Shown: one piece after another, positions 35,619-47,948 of the stretch
Layout of the letters: each line of letters opens with the position of its first letter
How positions within the stretch are numbered: position 1 is the first letter of the stretch
Origin: Ulva prolifera
Taxonomy: Eukaryota; Chlorophyta; Ulvophyceae; Ulvales; Ulvaceae
Assembly (NCBI GenBank): GCA_023078555.1
Contig: CM041199.1
Coordinates: 5,957,315 to 6,021,314 of the forward strand
Length of the DNA stretch: 64,000 nucleotides
Direction of reading: 5' to 3'
Notes under the pieces: model-generated
Seen by the model: only the letters and a program-made list of their open reading frames with translations
Databases searched by the model: none
Told to the model about the DNA's origin: nothing
Position numbers and translations under genes: made by a program

Positions 35619-38600
35619 ATGGGTGACAACGGCGAGGCCTCGTCCTCTTCCGCGCCCCCGGCAGAAGAATTGAGTGCCGAGAAGAAGGCGCAGAAAGAGG
35701 CCAAGGCTGCGGCAAAGAAAGCAGAGAAAGAGGCCAAGCGTCTGAAAGCTGCCGAGAAACAGAAGAAGCTCGAAGCTGCAAAGGAGGCTCAGCAGGCCAA
35801 TGCGGGCAAGAAGGCTGAGGCCAAGGCAGCAGCCAAGGCGAAGGCGGACGCGAAGGCTGCAGAGCTGCAGGCACAGCTAGACAAAGTCCTCGCGACACCT
35901 GACGGCGAGAAGAAGGACCTCTCGGACCAGCCTCCCGATGCATACCACCCCAAGTGCGCTCCCATCAAGCTGTGTCAACCAATACTCATGTCGGATGCCC
36001 CACCGTCCATTCTCACAACGGGCATCGGCTCCGCATTCAGCCATTCTACAACATTGAGAGCAATTTAGGTATGTCGAAGCGGCGTGGTACAAGTGGTGGC
36101 ACAAGTGCGGCTTCTTCAAGCCAGACATGGACTCAGACGCAGAGCCCTTCGTCATCGTCATCCCTCCTCCCAACGTAACAGGCGCCCTCCACATCGGCCA
36201 CGCCCTCACCAACGCCGTCCAGGACGCTGTCGTCCGCTACCAGCGCATGAAGGGCCGCAACACGCTGTGGGTCCCAGGCACAGACCATGCGGGCATCGCC
36301 ACACAGACAGTCGTGGAAAAGAAGGTCATGCGGGAGCAGTCCAAGACGAGGCATGACCTCGGCCGCGAGGGCTTCCTGAAGGAGGTGCACGCCTACGTGA
36401 AGCAGTACGGCAACACGATCCTCGAGCAGCAGCAGGCGATGGGCATCTCGGTGGACTGGGACCGGCAGGCGTTCACGATGGATGCAAACCTCTCCCGGGC
36501 GGTGCTCGAGGCCTTCGTCAAGCTCTACCAGGTGCGGCACCCCCATGCTGCCTGCATTCATCGCCCCTCCCGGCACACTGGCACGGCCGCATCGCTCGCC
36601 ATTGAAGACTCTATCGCCCTGATGTCACCTTGAGGCCTTGCCGTGGTCTACCTGTTCATCCGGATGAACGCCAAAGTTTGCAATGTTGTGTGTTTCGCAG
36701 TGGCGGAGGGGGGGGGCTGTGGTGCGGGCTCCAATGGGCGTCAGGGGGACGCCGGGCTGCCCTGGCGAAACGCCGCCACCACGGCTCCTTGCCCTGCGCA
36801 GTGCGCGAACCGAGCCGCCGATGTGGGGACGTTCATCTCCCGGGCGAGGCATCAAACACCGTGACTGTTGCGAGGGTCCGGCAGCTGCGCCCAACACCAT
36901 GCTAAGACAACAGCCCCCCTTGCAGTCACGATAGACAAACAGAACGCCCGGTGCAGCATCCCGGCACATAGCGTCGCGCCACTGGAACACGCTACCGCCC
37001 AATGCATGCGTCCGATGCATGAACACCATGCGTGCAGGACGGCCTCATCTACCGCGAGAACCGCCTCGTCAACTGGTGCTGCAAGCTGCGCACCGCGGTG
37101 TCAGACATCGAGGTCGAATACATTGATGTCGAGAAGGCGACGCTGCTGCCGGTGCCGGGCTACGACGAGCCCGTCGAGTTCGGCGCGATCGTGTCGTTCG
37201 CGTATCCAATCGACGCCCCCGGCGCCGGCGCGCCGGCGGAGGTCGTCGTGGCGACGACGCGCATTGAGACGATGCTCGGCGACGCCGCCGTCGCGGTGCA
37301 CCCTGACGACCCCCGGTATTCCGCGCTGCACGGCAAGCACGCCGTGCACCCCGTCGACGGCCGCAAGATCCCGATCATCCTCGTGCGCTGCCCCGCCCCT
37401 GGCGTTCGCACATGTGCTGCGCGTGCTGTGCGCTGTGCATGATGTGTGAGATGGACCATGTCGCATGCCTCCCTGCCCGGCAGCTCTGCAGTGTCGCTTG
37501 TGTGACTGTGAGTGCTGTAGGGTATGTCCCCCTGGTTGATACCGTACTGACCGAGCTATTTTGCTATAGCTACGCCTATCCAGCTTAGGAGATAGGCGTA
37601 GGAGCCTGCTGTCCGCGGCAGTAGATGGCGCGCACCACATGGCGTGGAAAGGGCGGCCTTGTCCTACCACATGAAGTCCAACGCCGTGTGGCACAGCCTG
37701 TCGAGGCGGCGACCCCCCAGTTGCTCCACATCACCCACCCGCCGTGCTGCGGCTGGCTGCCACGCCCACACACATAATCCCTCGGCACGCATATGACATG
37801 CATGCATGCCAACCATGCATATGGTCACGCCAGCACCGCAGCCCTTGTGCAGGACGCGGAGCTGGTGGACATGGAGTTTGGGACGGGCGCGGTGAAGATC
37901 ACGCCGGCGCACGACCCCAACGACTTCAAGGCCGGCCAGCGCCACGGCCTGCCGATGGTCAACATCTTCGACGACGGCGGCTCCATCAACGAGAACGGCG
38001 GCCAGTTCGCGGGGCAGCCGCGCTTCGAGGCGCGCCGCACCGTCGTCGCATTCCTGCAGGTGTGCAATCCCCCCACCCATCACAGAGCAAATGCTCAAGC
38101 TTTGAAACTGCGCGGTGTGATGAGTCATGTGGTGTTGTCACTATTGTCACCATCAATACCGTGAAAAGGGTAGAGAGCATCACTGCAGTGCCCGCTTCCT
38201 TCTGCTGGTTGTTGTCCGTATGACCAGCACATTGCGAGCTCGCATCAGGTCCCAAACAGCAGCCTATGCGGTGCTGTGGTGGCTATTTCATGGCCAGCCC
38301 GGGTACGGCGGAGCCCCCCCCCCCCCCCCCCCCCCGCACCTGCGCGGTGACAGTGACAGCGGGTCGGCAGCGGTGCAGGAGAAGGGGCTTTACCGCGGCA
38401 AGGCCGACAACAAGATGGCGCTGCCGCAGTGCTCGCGCTCGAAGGACATCATCGAGCCGATGCTCAAGCCGCAGTGGTGGGTCGATTGCCAGGAGATGGG
38501 CGCGGCCGCATGCGCCGCCGTCCGCGACGGCTCCCTCGAGATCCTCCCCTCCGACTTCGAAGCCACCTGGTTCCGGTCCGCCACCCCCTGCTCCTCTCTT

Positions 38601-41600
38601 CTACGCTTGAAGTGGCGGTATCGTCTGACATCAATTGCTCTTTTCGCTATGATTGTTTGCATGGCAATGTGTGCGCGCTGGCCCCGCCAAGCCCAAGTCA
38701 AAGCAGCTGCTGCAGCAGTGCGCGTCTTCTGTGGCTGTATCTGTGGCTGTATCTGTGGCTGTATCTGAGTCTGTGGCGCGGGCGTGTGGCGTGCAGCGCA
38801 TGTGTGGTGGCACCTCATCTGTTTGTGAGTTGAGCAGCAACCGGCCGGTCGGATGTCCAGCTCAGAGCCCCAGCGGGCGGGAGCCCAACGCAGAGGTGTC
38901 TGCAGGGGTGTCTGCGGCAGTGCTGATTGCCCGCACAGACCGGAAACTCACTCAAGGCAGTGAATGCGTAATGACCTTGCCCCACAGAGAGCAGGCAGTC
39001 GCGTCATGCAGCTGGCCTATGCGTCGATGTCTCGTGTTGAAAGTCAACGCATGTGCGGCGCTGCGGTGCAGGTGGCTGGAAAACATCCGGGACTGGTGCA
39101 TTTCGCGGCAGCTGTGGTGGGGCCACCGCATCCCTGCGTGGTACGTCGTCAAGGCCGGCGAGGCCGAGGACGCCGCCGGCGTGCCGGGCGCCCCGAGCGA
39201 GCAGCCCGAGCGGTGGGTCGTCGGCCGCAACGAGGCGGAGGCGCGCGCCGCCGCCGACGCCAAGTGCGCCTCCCCCTCTGCCCGTCCTTGCTGTGCCACT
39301 CCCGCTCAGTGCCTGCACGCGACATCTGGCTCAGGCCTGACGCACAGTCCGCCACAGTTTCTGCCCTGTTCTAGAGCGGTTTCCTTAATGCTTCTCTGTG
39401 TCAGATGTGATCGAGATCATTCCGTGCGACGAAACGTGCCATGCCATAGTTTATGCTCGTACGGCTTGCCTATCTGGTCACCATTGCACAACTGTGTAGC
39501 ATGCACTGCATCTGCATTCAGACACTGCCAGCCACGGCACCCCTGTGGGTTTTCATCTCTGCGCTAGCTAGGCAACCACCGTGCCGCCTCAGCACAACCC
39601 GGAGCCTGCTCATCGCAAGGGAAACAAGACTCAAACTCACCGTGAGGTGCAGGTTCCCGGGGTGCGAGTTTGAGCTGCACCAGGACGAGGACGTGCTGGA
39701 CACGTGGTTCTCGTCGGGGTTGTTCCCGTTCTCGGTGATGCAGTGGCCGGAGAAGACCGCGGACCTCGCGAAGTTCTACCCGGGGGCCCTCCTCGAGACC
39801 GGCCACGACATCCTCTTCTTCTGGGTCGCCCGCATGGTCATGATGGGTATGAAGCTCACCGGCCAGGTCCCCTTCAAGCAGGTGAGCTGCCCTCCGTGGC
39901 AATCTATCCAGTGGTAGAGCGGTCATATGTTTGGATTGCCTCACCCTCCCGCCCCTTCCGGGCTGATTCGCTGATTCGCACCACATGCGGTATACTGCAT
40001 CATGCATGGGCGGCCAGAATCGGCCGTGGAGAGACCCGGCATGTGCCTAGGGCATCGTCATCTGATGTAATTGTTAGTAATTCTCGCAAAATGTAAGAAC
40101 TTCGGAGCCGGCTGGCGGGATACGCCATGCGTTGGCCCGTGGCTGTGCGGTATGTTTGTCGACAGGGTGCATCTGCGCGCGATGTGGCGATCGGCAGGGG
40201 GGTTGTTTGTGTACGCCGTGTGAGGCATGCGGTGGCGATGCAGGCGCATGTGCGCGCGTGTCCACAGGGGTGTGCGGGTGCAGGTGTACCTGCATGCGAT
40301 GGTGCGGGACGCGCACGGCCGCAAGATGTCCAAGTCCCTCGGCAATGTCATCAACCCGCTCGACGTCATCCACGGCATCTCGCTGCCCGCCCTGCACGCC
40401 ACCCTCGACGGCGGCAACATCGACCCCCGGGAGGTCGACAAGGCCAAGGCCGGCCAGCGCGCCGACTTCCCCGACGGCATCGAGGTGCGCTCCCCCCCCC
40501 AGGCGCTGCATGCATGGGGCCACCCCAGCCACTGTCCCTGTGACTCACACTGTGGCACCGCCGGAGCCTCAGCGCAGTGCTCTGTCTGCTCTGACTGCAC
40601 CCAGCGCAGTGCAGCTGCTCCGCGAGCCCACGCCTCACGTCCCTGTACTGCGCGCGACACAGCACAGCTCACAATGCATGACAAGGCTGCCTCCCTGCTG
40701 CGTGCTGTGCACTCTCCACAGACCCCCTCCAACCCCCGCGGCGTCGTATCCTGTAGATGCGACGCTGCGTGCTGTGCACTCTCCACAGACCCCCTCCCCT
40801 CTGCCTCCCACCCGGTTCTCGGCTGCCCCACGTGGCCAGCCCCCCCCCCACTTGAGCTTCGGCGGCCGTGCAGGAGTGCGGCACGGACGCGCTGCGCTTT
40901 GCGCTGTGTGCGTACACCGCGCAGGGCCGCGACATCAACCTCGACATCAAGCGCGTCGTCGCCTACCGCCACTGGTGCAACAAGCTCTGGAACGCGATCA
41001 AGTTCGGCATGCTCACGCTCGGCGACGGCTTCACGCCCGCGGCCGGCCACTGCGCGGCGCTCGAGTGCCCCGCCTCCGCGGCCGACGCGGCGCTGGCGTG
41101 CCGGTGGCTGCTCTCGCGGCTGCACGCGGCCGCGGAGGCGGCCGACGCGGGCTTCGCGGCGTACGAGTTTTCGGCCGTGACGCAGGCGATCTACGCGTTC
41201 TGGCAGTACGATGTGTGCGACACGTTCATCGAGGTCGTCAAGCCGATCGTGCGGGTGCGTGTCTGTCAGATTCGTGTGATGATGGATTTCAGGCATGCGT
41301 GCGATCAGCCCCATCGCACGCTCCACGCTCTACCTGGGCTTTCTCATTGCAGTCTTTTGCGCGCCACCACTGCATCGTCTGCACGCCGCCGGCTGGATGT
41401 TCCTGTTTGTTTCTGTATCTACTCTGCAACGCAGACACTGGCGGGGGCTCTCGCCATGTATGGCTCGCGACCCTGCCGAGTGTGTGTGCCAATTCACACA
41501 TGTCGGGCCGTTGCAGAGCAACTAAAACAAACCAACTCATAGCAACGACTGGCCTCCACGCGAGCAAAAACCACATTTGTTACAAAAGACCACATGTGTT

Positions 41601-43140
41601 ACAAAAACCAAATGTCAGCCCAGCCGACCATCCGGCCGAGTGTGTGTGGAATCGCATTGACTTGCAGCCGCAGCCGCACAGAACCCGCCGTGTGCAAAGT
41701 GCACCGAGTGACGGAGCCGCCGCTGTGCAGGGGGACAACGCGGAGGCGGCCGAGGCGGCCAAGCAGGCCCTCTACACCGCCCTCGAGGCCGGCCTCCGCC
41801 TCCTCCACCCCCTCATGCCCTTCGTCACCGAGGAGCTGTGGCAGCGGCTGCCGCGGCGCGGCGCCGACGCGGCATGCAGCATCATGCTCGCGGCCTACCC
41901 GACGGCCGACTGGCTGAAGTGCCGCGACCCGGCCGCCGAGGCCGACATGGCGCGGCTACAGGCGCTCGTGAAGGAGGCGCGCGCCGCGGCGGCGGCCAAG
42001 GGGTTGAAGCCGAACCAGGCGGCGGAGATGAGCGTCTCGTGCAAGGTGCGGGCGCGCTGCATTGGGCGTGCTGTGGCTGTGGCTGCTGTGCTGAGGCAGC
42101 TGCGCTCTGCTTCGGCGCTCTCTCGAGTGTCCCTTCTGGGGAGAATCAAGCTGTTGTAGCGGTGCTCAGCAGCGCCTTCCGTGTTCCGCAGCACGGGCAC
42201 AGGCAGCGTGTGTCCGCTGGTGTGCATGTTGAGCGTTCCGCACTATTTTTTTCTCGGCGTTTTGATTTCGCCGTTGATTTTGCCGCCGTGCAGTGGCCTG
42301 AACCAACAGACCTCCCCCCCCCCTTCTTCGTACAAGGAATCCGCAAGCGAAACACACTGCATGCAGGACGAGGCTGCGCGGGCATGCTTCGAGGCGCACG
42401 GCGCGATCGTCTCGACCCTCGTCGCCAACTGCTCCGCGCTACGCACGCTGCCCGCCGACGCGGCGCCGCCGCCGGCCGCCGCGGCCACGATCATCGACAG
42501 CGACACCACCCTGTACCTCCACATCCAGGGCCTGCTGGACCCCGTGGCGGAGATCGCCAAGCTCGAGAAGCAGCGCGCCGCCGCCGAGACCCGCGCCTCG
42601 GCGCTGGAGGTGCGCCCCCCGCCCCCCGCCCCCTGCTGTGCCGTCCCTCCTGCGTCCGCCACGCCGGCAGCGTATTTCCGTATCTGTGGCGTTTTTCCGA
42701 CTGTGCAGCGCTGTGGAGCAGGTTGCATGTCAGCACTGTCCGGAGCGATGTGTGCGAGTGCTTGAGGGCGATTTCCGTTGCTTCATCACAGTATTGGGGC
42801 TTGCGACCCACGCCTGCGCCCAGAGAACTGCGCGCGCCTGTTGAACACTCCCCGTCACTCGAGCGCCCAGCCATTCTCACAACGGAGGCGCTTTCTTCCG
42901 TGCCCACCGTCCGCACGTGGCTCAGAAATTGGCGCGCCTAACGGATGCCACACACGATCGTGATGTGCAAGCTCAGCATGCATGCTGCAGGGGCGGATGG
43001 CGATGCCCGCGTACGACAACACGCCGGAGGACCGCAAGGAGGTCGACCGCACGAAGCTCGAGGAGGCCCGCACCGAGGTCGACAAGGTCGCCGCGCTCAT
43101 TGCCGAGATGCAGGCCCTTGCGGCCTCCGACTGCGCGTGA
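35619..43140 (+). CDS. VARS: Valyl-tRNA synthetase, cytosolic type
   Basis: Class I synthetase that charges tRNA(Val) with valine and edits mischarged threonine. Twelve exons (35619-35953, 36069-36531, 37038-37382, 37853-38059, 38379-38575, 39072-39263, 39653-39881, 40284-40484, 40874-41254, 41731-42045, 42367-42609, 42991-43140) give 1085 residues, close to yeast (about 1100). Residues 1-100 are a Lys/Ala/Glu-rich helix typical of eukaryotic forms. The Rossmann domain has [16 protein letters not shown] (HIGH). The editing domain spans exons 3-5 ([27 protein letters not shown]). [16 protein letters not shown] and [12 protein letters not shown] follow, then [12 protein letters not shown] (KMSKS), the anticodon-binding domain ([15 protein letters not shown]) and the C-terminal coiled coil. 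Ten of eleven donors are GTGCG or close to it. No plastid or mitochondrial presequence is evident at this start. Confidence 0.97.
37570..37601. repeat. 11-bp perfect inverted repeat in VARS intron 3
   Basis: CTACGCCTATC and its exact complement flank a 10-base loop (CAGCTTAGGA), so the transcript can form a strong hairpin about 190 bases after the donor. It is not followed by a T run. Confidence 0.9.
38314..38335 (+). repeat. C22 run upstream of a VARS acceptor
   Basis: Twenty-two C in VARS intron 4, ending about 43 bases before the acceptor at 38378. It is on the sense strand, like the runs in the IQ and translocator introns. Confidence 0.9.
38732..38767 (+). repeat. Three tandem copies of a 12-mer in VARS intron 5
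   Basis: TGGCTGTATCTG is repeated three times without change in the intron after exon 5. Confidence 0.95.
41500..41625 (-). repeat. LINE-tail-related repeat in VARS intron 9
   Basis: CACATGTCGGGCCGTTGCAGAG and the A/C-rich bases after it align with 6806-6930 and with the reverse complement of 19850-19980. TGTTACAAAA is duplicated inside it. Confidence 0.5.
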
Positions 43141-44786
43141 CCTCGCGGCCCCCGCAGCGCGCCCCGGCACGGGCTCGGCCCCCCCTGCACACAAGCCCCC
43201 TGCACCCCCCCCCCCCCTCTCCCGTCGCATCTTCTCCTCTTCTGGTCACACGCACTGCTGCCCCACGGCCCACGAAGGGCCCGCGCAATCGTGACGTGGC
43301 GTGCTGCACAGCGCGCGCCGCAGCGCACAGCATGCTGCGTGGCTACCGCTTCGAAAGCACTGGAGGCCTTCCAGTGGAGGGTGTCGAGGCAGCCCGGGTG
43401 ACGGTGAACGGCTCATGTTGGGACTGGTGTGGCTGTGTATGTGGTGGCGTGTGCGGGTGTGCGGTGCTCTGAGCGTGGCACGGTGCCTCACTGGACGCCA
43501 GATGTGCGGCGGCGGCAACTGCCCCTGCAGCAGCGCTCGCGATGCGAGTGCGGCTGGTGTGGATGAACGCGTTGTCATGTCCAGCGCACCTGGGTCTGAT
43601 GGGGTGGTGCTTGCAGGGCCGCACCTCAGGCGCGGCCGCTTTCCTGGGGACCCCCCCCCCGGTGGGGACACGTGCGATGCAGTTGAAGGCTTGCTGTCAT
43701 TGAGTTTTCTGTAATCACCGCATTCACCTGCCTGCTCGTGATGCCGTCACATAGCAGCCTTAATCGAGGCGCATGTTTGCAGCCGCCCGCGTGGCAGTGC
43801 ACCTCTGCATGCGTGTTCACGGCCTGCGACTTACTGTGCCCTGCCACTTCGTCAACGACCCAGACTGCGTGGAGTTGTTGCATGTCTGATATGTCTGAGG
43901 ACCACCTACGCCACTGTCACTCGACATAGTGCGAGCGGCACATATCAATGTCTGTGGGGAGTTGTTGTTGCCCCTCCCCATGCATCGCACTTGCCTGTCT
44001 GCCACCCGGAGCGTAAGTCGCCGCAACAGCGTGAACTTCGCGACGACATGTCGAGCGTATGTAGGCGTCGTTACATACCATATCCATAGGGTCATTGACA
44101 ACTGTGTTTGTCCGGGGTGTCCCTCCCTTGCGAGACGGGGCCAGCGAGGACACGTGATATTTTCCGAGACACATCAAAACTGGCAGGCACAGCTTCGTGA
44201 TGGAGGGCACTGCGGATGCCCACATGCCGTGCGTTGGCCCAGCTGATGTGGCACGCCCCGCCTGCTCAAGGGACGACTGATCCCCACCCCCGGTGCTGGT
44301 AGCTCTTAACACCTGTCCTGCAACGTCGGCTGGTCGCCCGACGGCAAAATCGACCAATGCAAAATACACAAGCCGCAGCCTGTCTTCACATGATGGCTGT
44401 GCACCTGGGAAAGCCGATGTACCTGGCACAGCCATGCATTGCCCTGAATACACTTCGTATGTCCGTGTTTGAGAGTGCGCCTTTCGGGCATGCGGCGGTC
44501 CACGAGTCACCCAGAACCCAACCGAAAATCACAGCCCATGGCGCCCGTATCATCTCGAGATACAGAGGGACACCTGCTGCGACCACTCCACTCAGCGGCA
44601 CCCCTAACGCTGTCCTGTCGCCGCGTGCAGCAGCTGCATCTTCCGCACTACCCAAACAACGCCCACACGCCCCAAAAGACACTCAGCCCGCAGCGGAAAT
44701 CTGCGCACGCGGCAGCACAAGCGGTGCGGGCTTCAAGACGGAGAATCGCAGTTGCATAGACTCCATGCATGTCCTCGCATGCAGGC
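43141..44786. other. Convergent 3' intergenic, VARS / translocator
   Basis: 1.65 kb between two converging genes. It holds short C runs (about 43208-43217 and 43650). I see no coding frame with family features, no RNA gene and no long repeat. Confidence 0.5.
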
Positions 44787-47700
44787 TCACGCCTTGCCCT
44801 TCTCCATCTTGATCGAGCCGTAGATGCGCTTGGCCTGGGAGTAGGCAAAGACGCCGAACAGCGCGACGCCGGTGAACATCGCGGACTGCGCGCTGATAGG
44901 GTTCTTGAAGAAGAACACGCTCGCCACGATCACCACCACGCGCTGCACACCACACACACCCGTCAGCATCTGCGCACGCACATGCATGCGGCCCATGCAT
45001 ATATTACACACGTTCCACATCAAGGCATGGCACAGCAAGCCCCGGCCCAGGGCGGATGAGCACTCTACCGAGGCACAGCACGCACAGCACGCGCAGCACG
45101 CAGAGCGCGCGTACCTTGAGGCAGTTGCCGATGGAGTGCGACACGGGCGACACCCGCGACAGGATCATGTAGGAGACCTGCTGGTAGAGGTGGAAGCAGA
45201 GGGCGCTCGAGAGGAGGAGCTTGAGGATGGCTTCGGGGTCGATGCCGGCGGCGCGGAGGGCGGTCGGGGTCAGCTGCATGCCCTCGACGGCGACCGCGAT
45301 CGGCGCGAGCATGAAGAAGGAGAGGATGGTGATCATCGAGAAGAGGCCGATCGCGCCGCCGAGGAGGTCCTTGATCTCAGGCGTCATGAAGCGCTTCGAG
45401 AGGACGTTGCGGAAGCAGAGGGAGAGGTTGGAGCCCATCGCGGCGGCGAAGCCGACCCACGTGAACGAGATCTCGGACACCGAGGCGCCGATCACACCTA
45501 CACCCCGGGGTGGCTGAAGGGCTGGGGGGGGGGGGGGGGGGGGGGGGGGGGGTGATGGGCTGGAGGACTGTGGAGGGACACCAGCGCGGCCATGGGTTGC
45601 AAATGAGAAATTCAACGAAAAGGAATGCGCACGACGCGTGGGCCAGTAGGCGGTGCGCGCTGCTTTGCGACGCAGCTCCCTGAACGAGCGAGTTGTTCAT
45701 GCATGGCGTACCATGGCAGCGTGTGGGGCGGCGAGCCGCTCATGAGGGCATGGCCGCAAACCCGCCCGGAGGACGCAGAGGCCCGAGAACAAATACAGCC
45801 TGACAAAATACACAGCCTACTGCCAGGGCGCCTTGCGACTGGGACAATGTGGCGCAGAAGGGGATACCCATAACTCTACCCATATTCTTAGAAGGGTATC
45901 TAGTTGGAAGCTTAATGGAAGCGTCACACACTGTCGACGGCGGAAGCGGGCGGCCAGAGGCGGGGGGGCGCACCGACGACGATCGGCAGCAGCGTGAGAA
46001 GCACGATCGGGTGCGGCCGCTCATGCAGGAACAGCATCGACAGCAGCACCGAGAAGAAGGGCTCCATCGCCTTCACGGTGTGCGTGAACGACACGGCCAT
46101 GAGGCCGAGCGAGAGGTTGGTGAGGGTGTTCGCGAGGACGTGCACGACCGCGAGCGGGAAGATCGCGCGGAGGATGTCCGCGCGGATGATGATCGGCCGC
46201 CGCGCCGCGACGAACCACCCGAGGCCGAGGATGCCGCCGACGAGGAACTGGAACGCCGTCGCGGTGATCGGCATCATCCACATCTTGAGCAGCTGCTTGT
46301 TGTAGATGTTGAAGAAGATGGTGAAGGTGTACCTGCAGGCGGGCAGGGGGGGTTCAGACAGGGGGGGGATAGAGATCCAGGAGGACGTGTGCTACGGAAG
46401 AGTGAACGGGTACGGACCAACACAAAAAAAGCATCTCGTCCGAATCAACAGTCACGCACACAGCCCAAGATGGAGAGAGCGAGTGCCTGGGGGCTGTGCG
46501 GCAGCGATATGCCTGGGATGTGCATGTGTTCCATGCATGGCCCCGCGACTCTGCAGGGACGTATGTAAGAAATCTGCAGAGGCTCAGGCCATTGCAGGGC
46601 AGGGCTTCGAGGTGTACGGGGAATTGCGGAGGTGTGCGGAGGGGTGCGGGCGCGATGTGGGTGTGGAGGGGGTGGCGACGGTGGGTGCTGTCAGCCGGAG
46701 CAGTGGGCGGCAGGGACGTGTTGGGGATGCCGTTCGTGTCTCTGTTGTACGCTGCCGGTGTGGAGGGGTGGGGGGGCATGGCATGATGGTTAACCAGCGT
46801 CAACGGCGGAGGGGGTGTGCGCATGCATGCGCAGGAGTGGCGGAGAATAACGGCGCCTTGGAGGTGCATGGGTGCAGCACACAGGCGAGAACTGATGAGG
46901 TCAGAGTGTAGAGGGTTTATGCGCGTGAGTTGCATCGGGTCACGGGTGTGTGGTGCGATTGGGGACAGCGTGTGGCGTGGGGGTGGCTGGTATGTGGATG
47001 TGGCATGCAATGGTCATGGCCTGTGTCGTGTGTGAAGTCAGTCTATGCTGGCTGAATGGCTGTCCAGATGGATGAGCAAGGCATGAGGCGCATTGTGCAT
47101 GCAGTGCAAGGCAGTGCTCGCAACAGCAGCTGTTGGCATGCATCGAGGCGTGAGCGAGCCATGCCCACGCTCGCAGGCCATGCCTGAAACATGGTTGAGG
47201 CTACGTGTGGCGAAATCCAATGTCGCTCCAGCGTCGTCGTGCGGAGTGGTGAACAGAGACGCGCCGGTGGCGCAAGCGGATCTGCGCTGGCTCGGGCTGT
47301 GCCCAGAAAGATGGCGATGCTTGAGAGCAGCGTAAGCACAGGCAGCGACACGATGGAGGGCGCAGGAAGCAGTTCTGCGGCGTTTGTTGTTCGCAGCGTT
47401 GGGCATGAGATATGCAATTTGATCGTAGTGCCGGCTGGACGTGATAGTCAGCTGCTAGACGCACTACTCTCACAAACCAGGTAGCCGCATGAGCGGAATG
47501 ATGTAGGTCAACATTACTCCCACTGGGTTTGTGCTGCTAGCCCGGTCGCTGGTATGCAGGCTGGCGAAGATGCCGTTCGACCGGCACGATCCAGCTGGGC
47601 AGTGGGCTATCGCGATCTGACAGAGGACAGCATGAAAGCCCATGCAGAGCCTGCTATAAATTCACGGACTGGAGTAGAGACGACGCACCAGCCGGTGAAC

Positions 47701-47948
47701 AGGAGGCCGAGCACGAGGATGCTACGCTTGACGGGCTCCGCTGCCCCTCCCCCACTCGATGCCGCAGCATTCACCTTGACAGCCGCACGTTTACCTTGAC
47801 ATGAGTGGCTTGAAGAACTGCTGTAGGATATTTGGCAAGCCGAGGGCTGTCGGTCTACGCACAGGGTGCGTCGCAGTGCGGGTGCCTGTACCCGAGCCGG
47901 CACAGGTGTAAGTTTCGGCGCCACAGCAGCGCACGGAGTGCACGCCAT
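44787..47948 (-). CDS. Plastid phosphoenolpyruvate/phosphate translocator (TPT family)
   Basis: Inner-envelope antiporter exchanging PEP (or a related sugar phosphate) for phosphate. Four exons (47689-47948, 45974-46332, 45115-45497, 44787-44942) give 385 residues, the usual precursor length. From ATG 47948 the first 70 or so residues are rich in Ala, Ser, Val and Arg with almost no acid, a plastid transit peptide. The first membrane helix, VLGLLFTGW then YTFTIFFNIYNKQLLK, is split by a 1.36 kb intron. PPT-like signatures are LSSALCFHLYQQVSYMILS and SPVSHSIGNCLK joined to RVVVIVASVFFFKNP, and EGMQLTPTALRAAGI. These fit PPT better than the triose- or glucose-6-phosphate forms, but substrate is inferred. 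The short Lys-rich tail ends EKGKA. Introns carry repeats and a C29 run. The gene is divergent from ADA2. Confidence 0.92.
45524..45552 (-). repeat. C29 run (sense) upstream of a translocator acceptor
   Basis: Twenty-nine G on the plus strand are C on the transcript strand, ending 26 bases before the acceptor at 45498 in intron 2. Confidence 0.9.
46396..46600 (+). repeat. Composite dispersed repeat, modules A and B plus a LINE-tail-like piece
   Basis: In translocator intron 1, module A (46396-46466), module B (46487-46535) and a GGCCATTGCAGGGCAG piece (about 46580) lie in a row. A alone recurs at 17140 and B alone at 23477 (minus strand), so this may be the least truncated copy of one element. 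It is antisense to the host gene. Confidence 0.5.

Noticed and set aside
40058-41326. Minus-strand frame of 422 codons
   Set aside because: It is antisense to VARS exons 8 and 9, whose high third-position GC keeps the opposite strand open. It has no domain.
40132-42159. Plus-strand frame of 675 codons
   Set aside because: It runs out of frame through VARS exons and introns; the correct frame is fixed by family motifs and splice phases.
43917-44510. Minus-strand frame of 197 codons between VARS and the translocator
   Set aside because: Composition is like non-coding DNA, with no motif and no splice partners.
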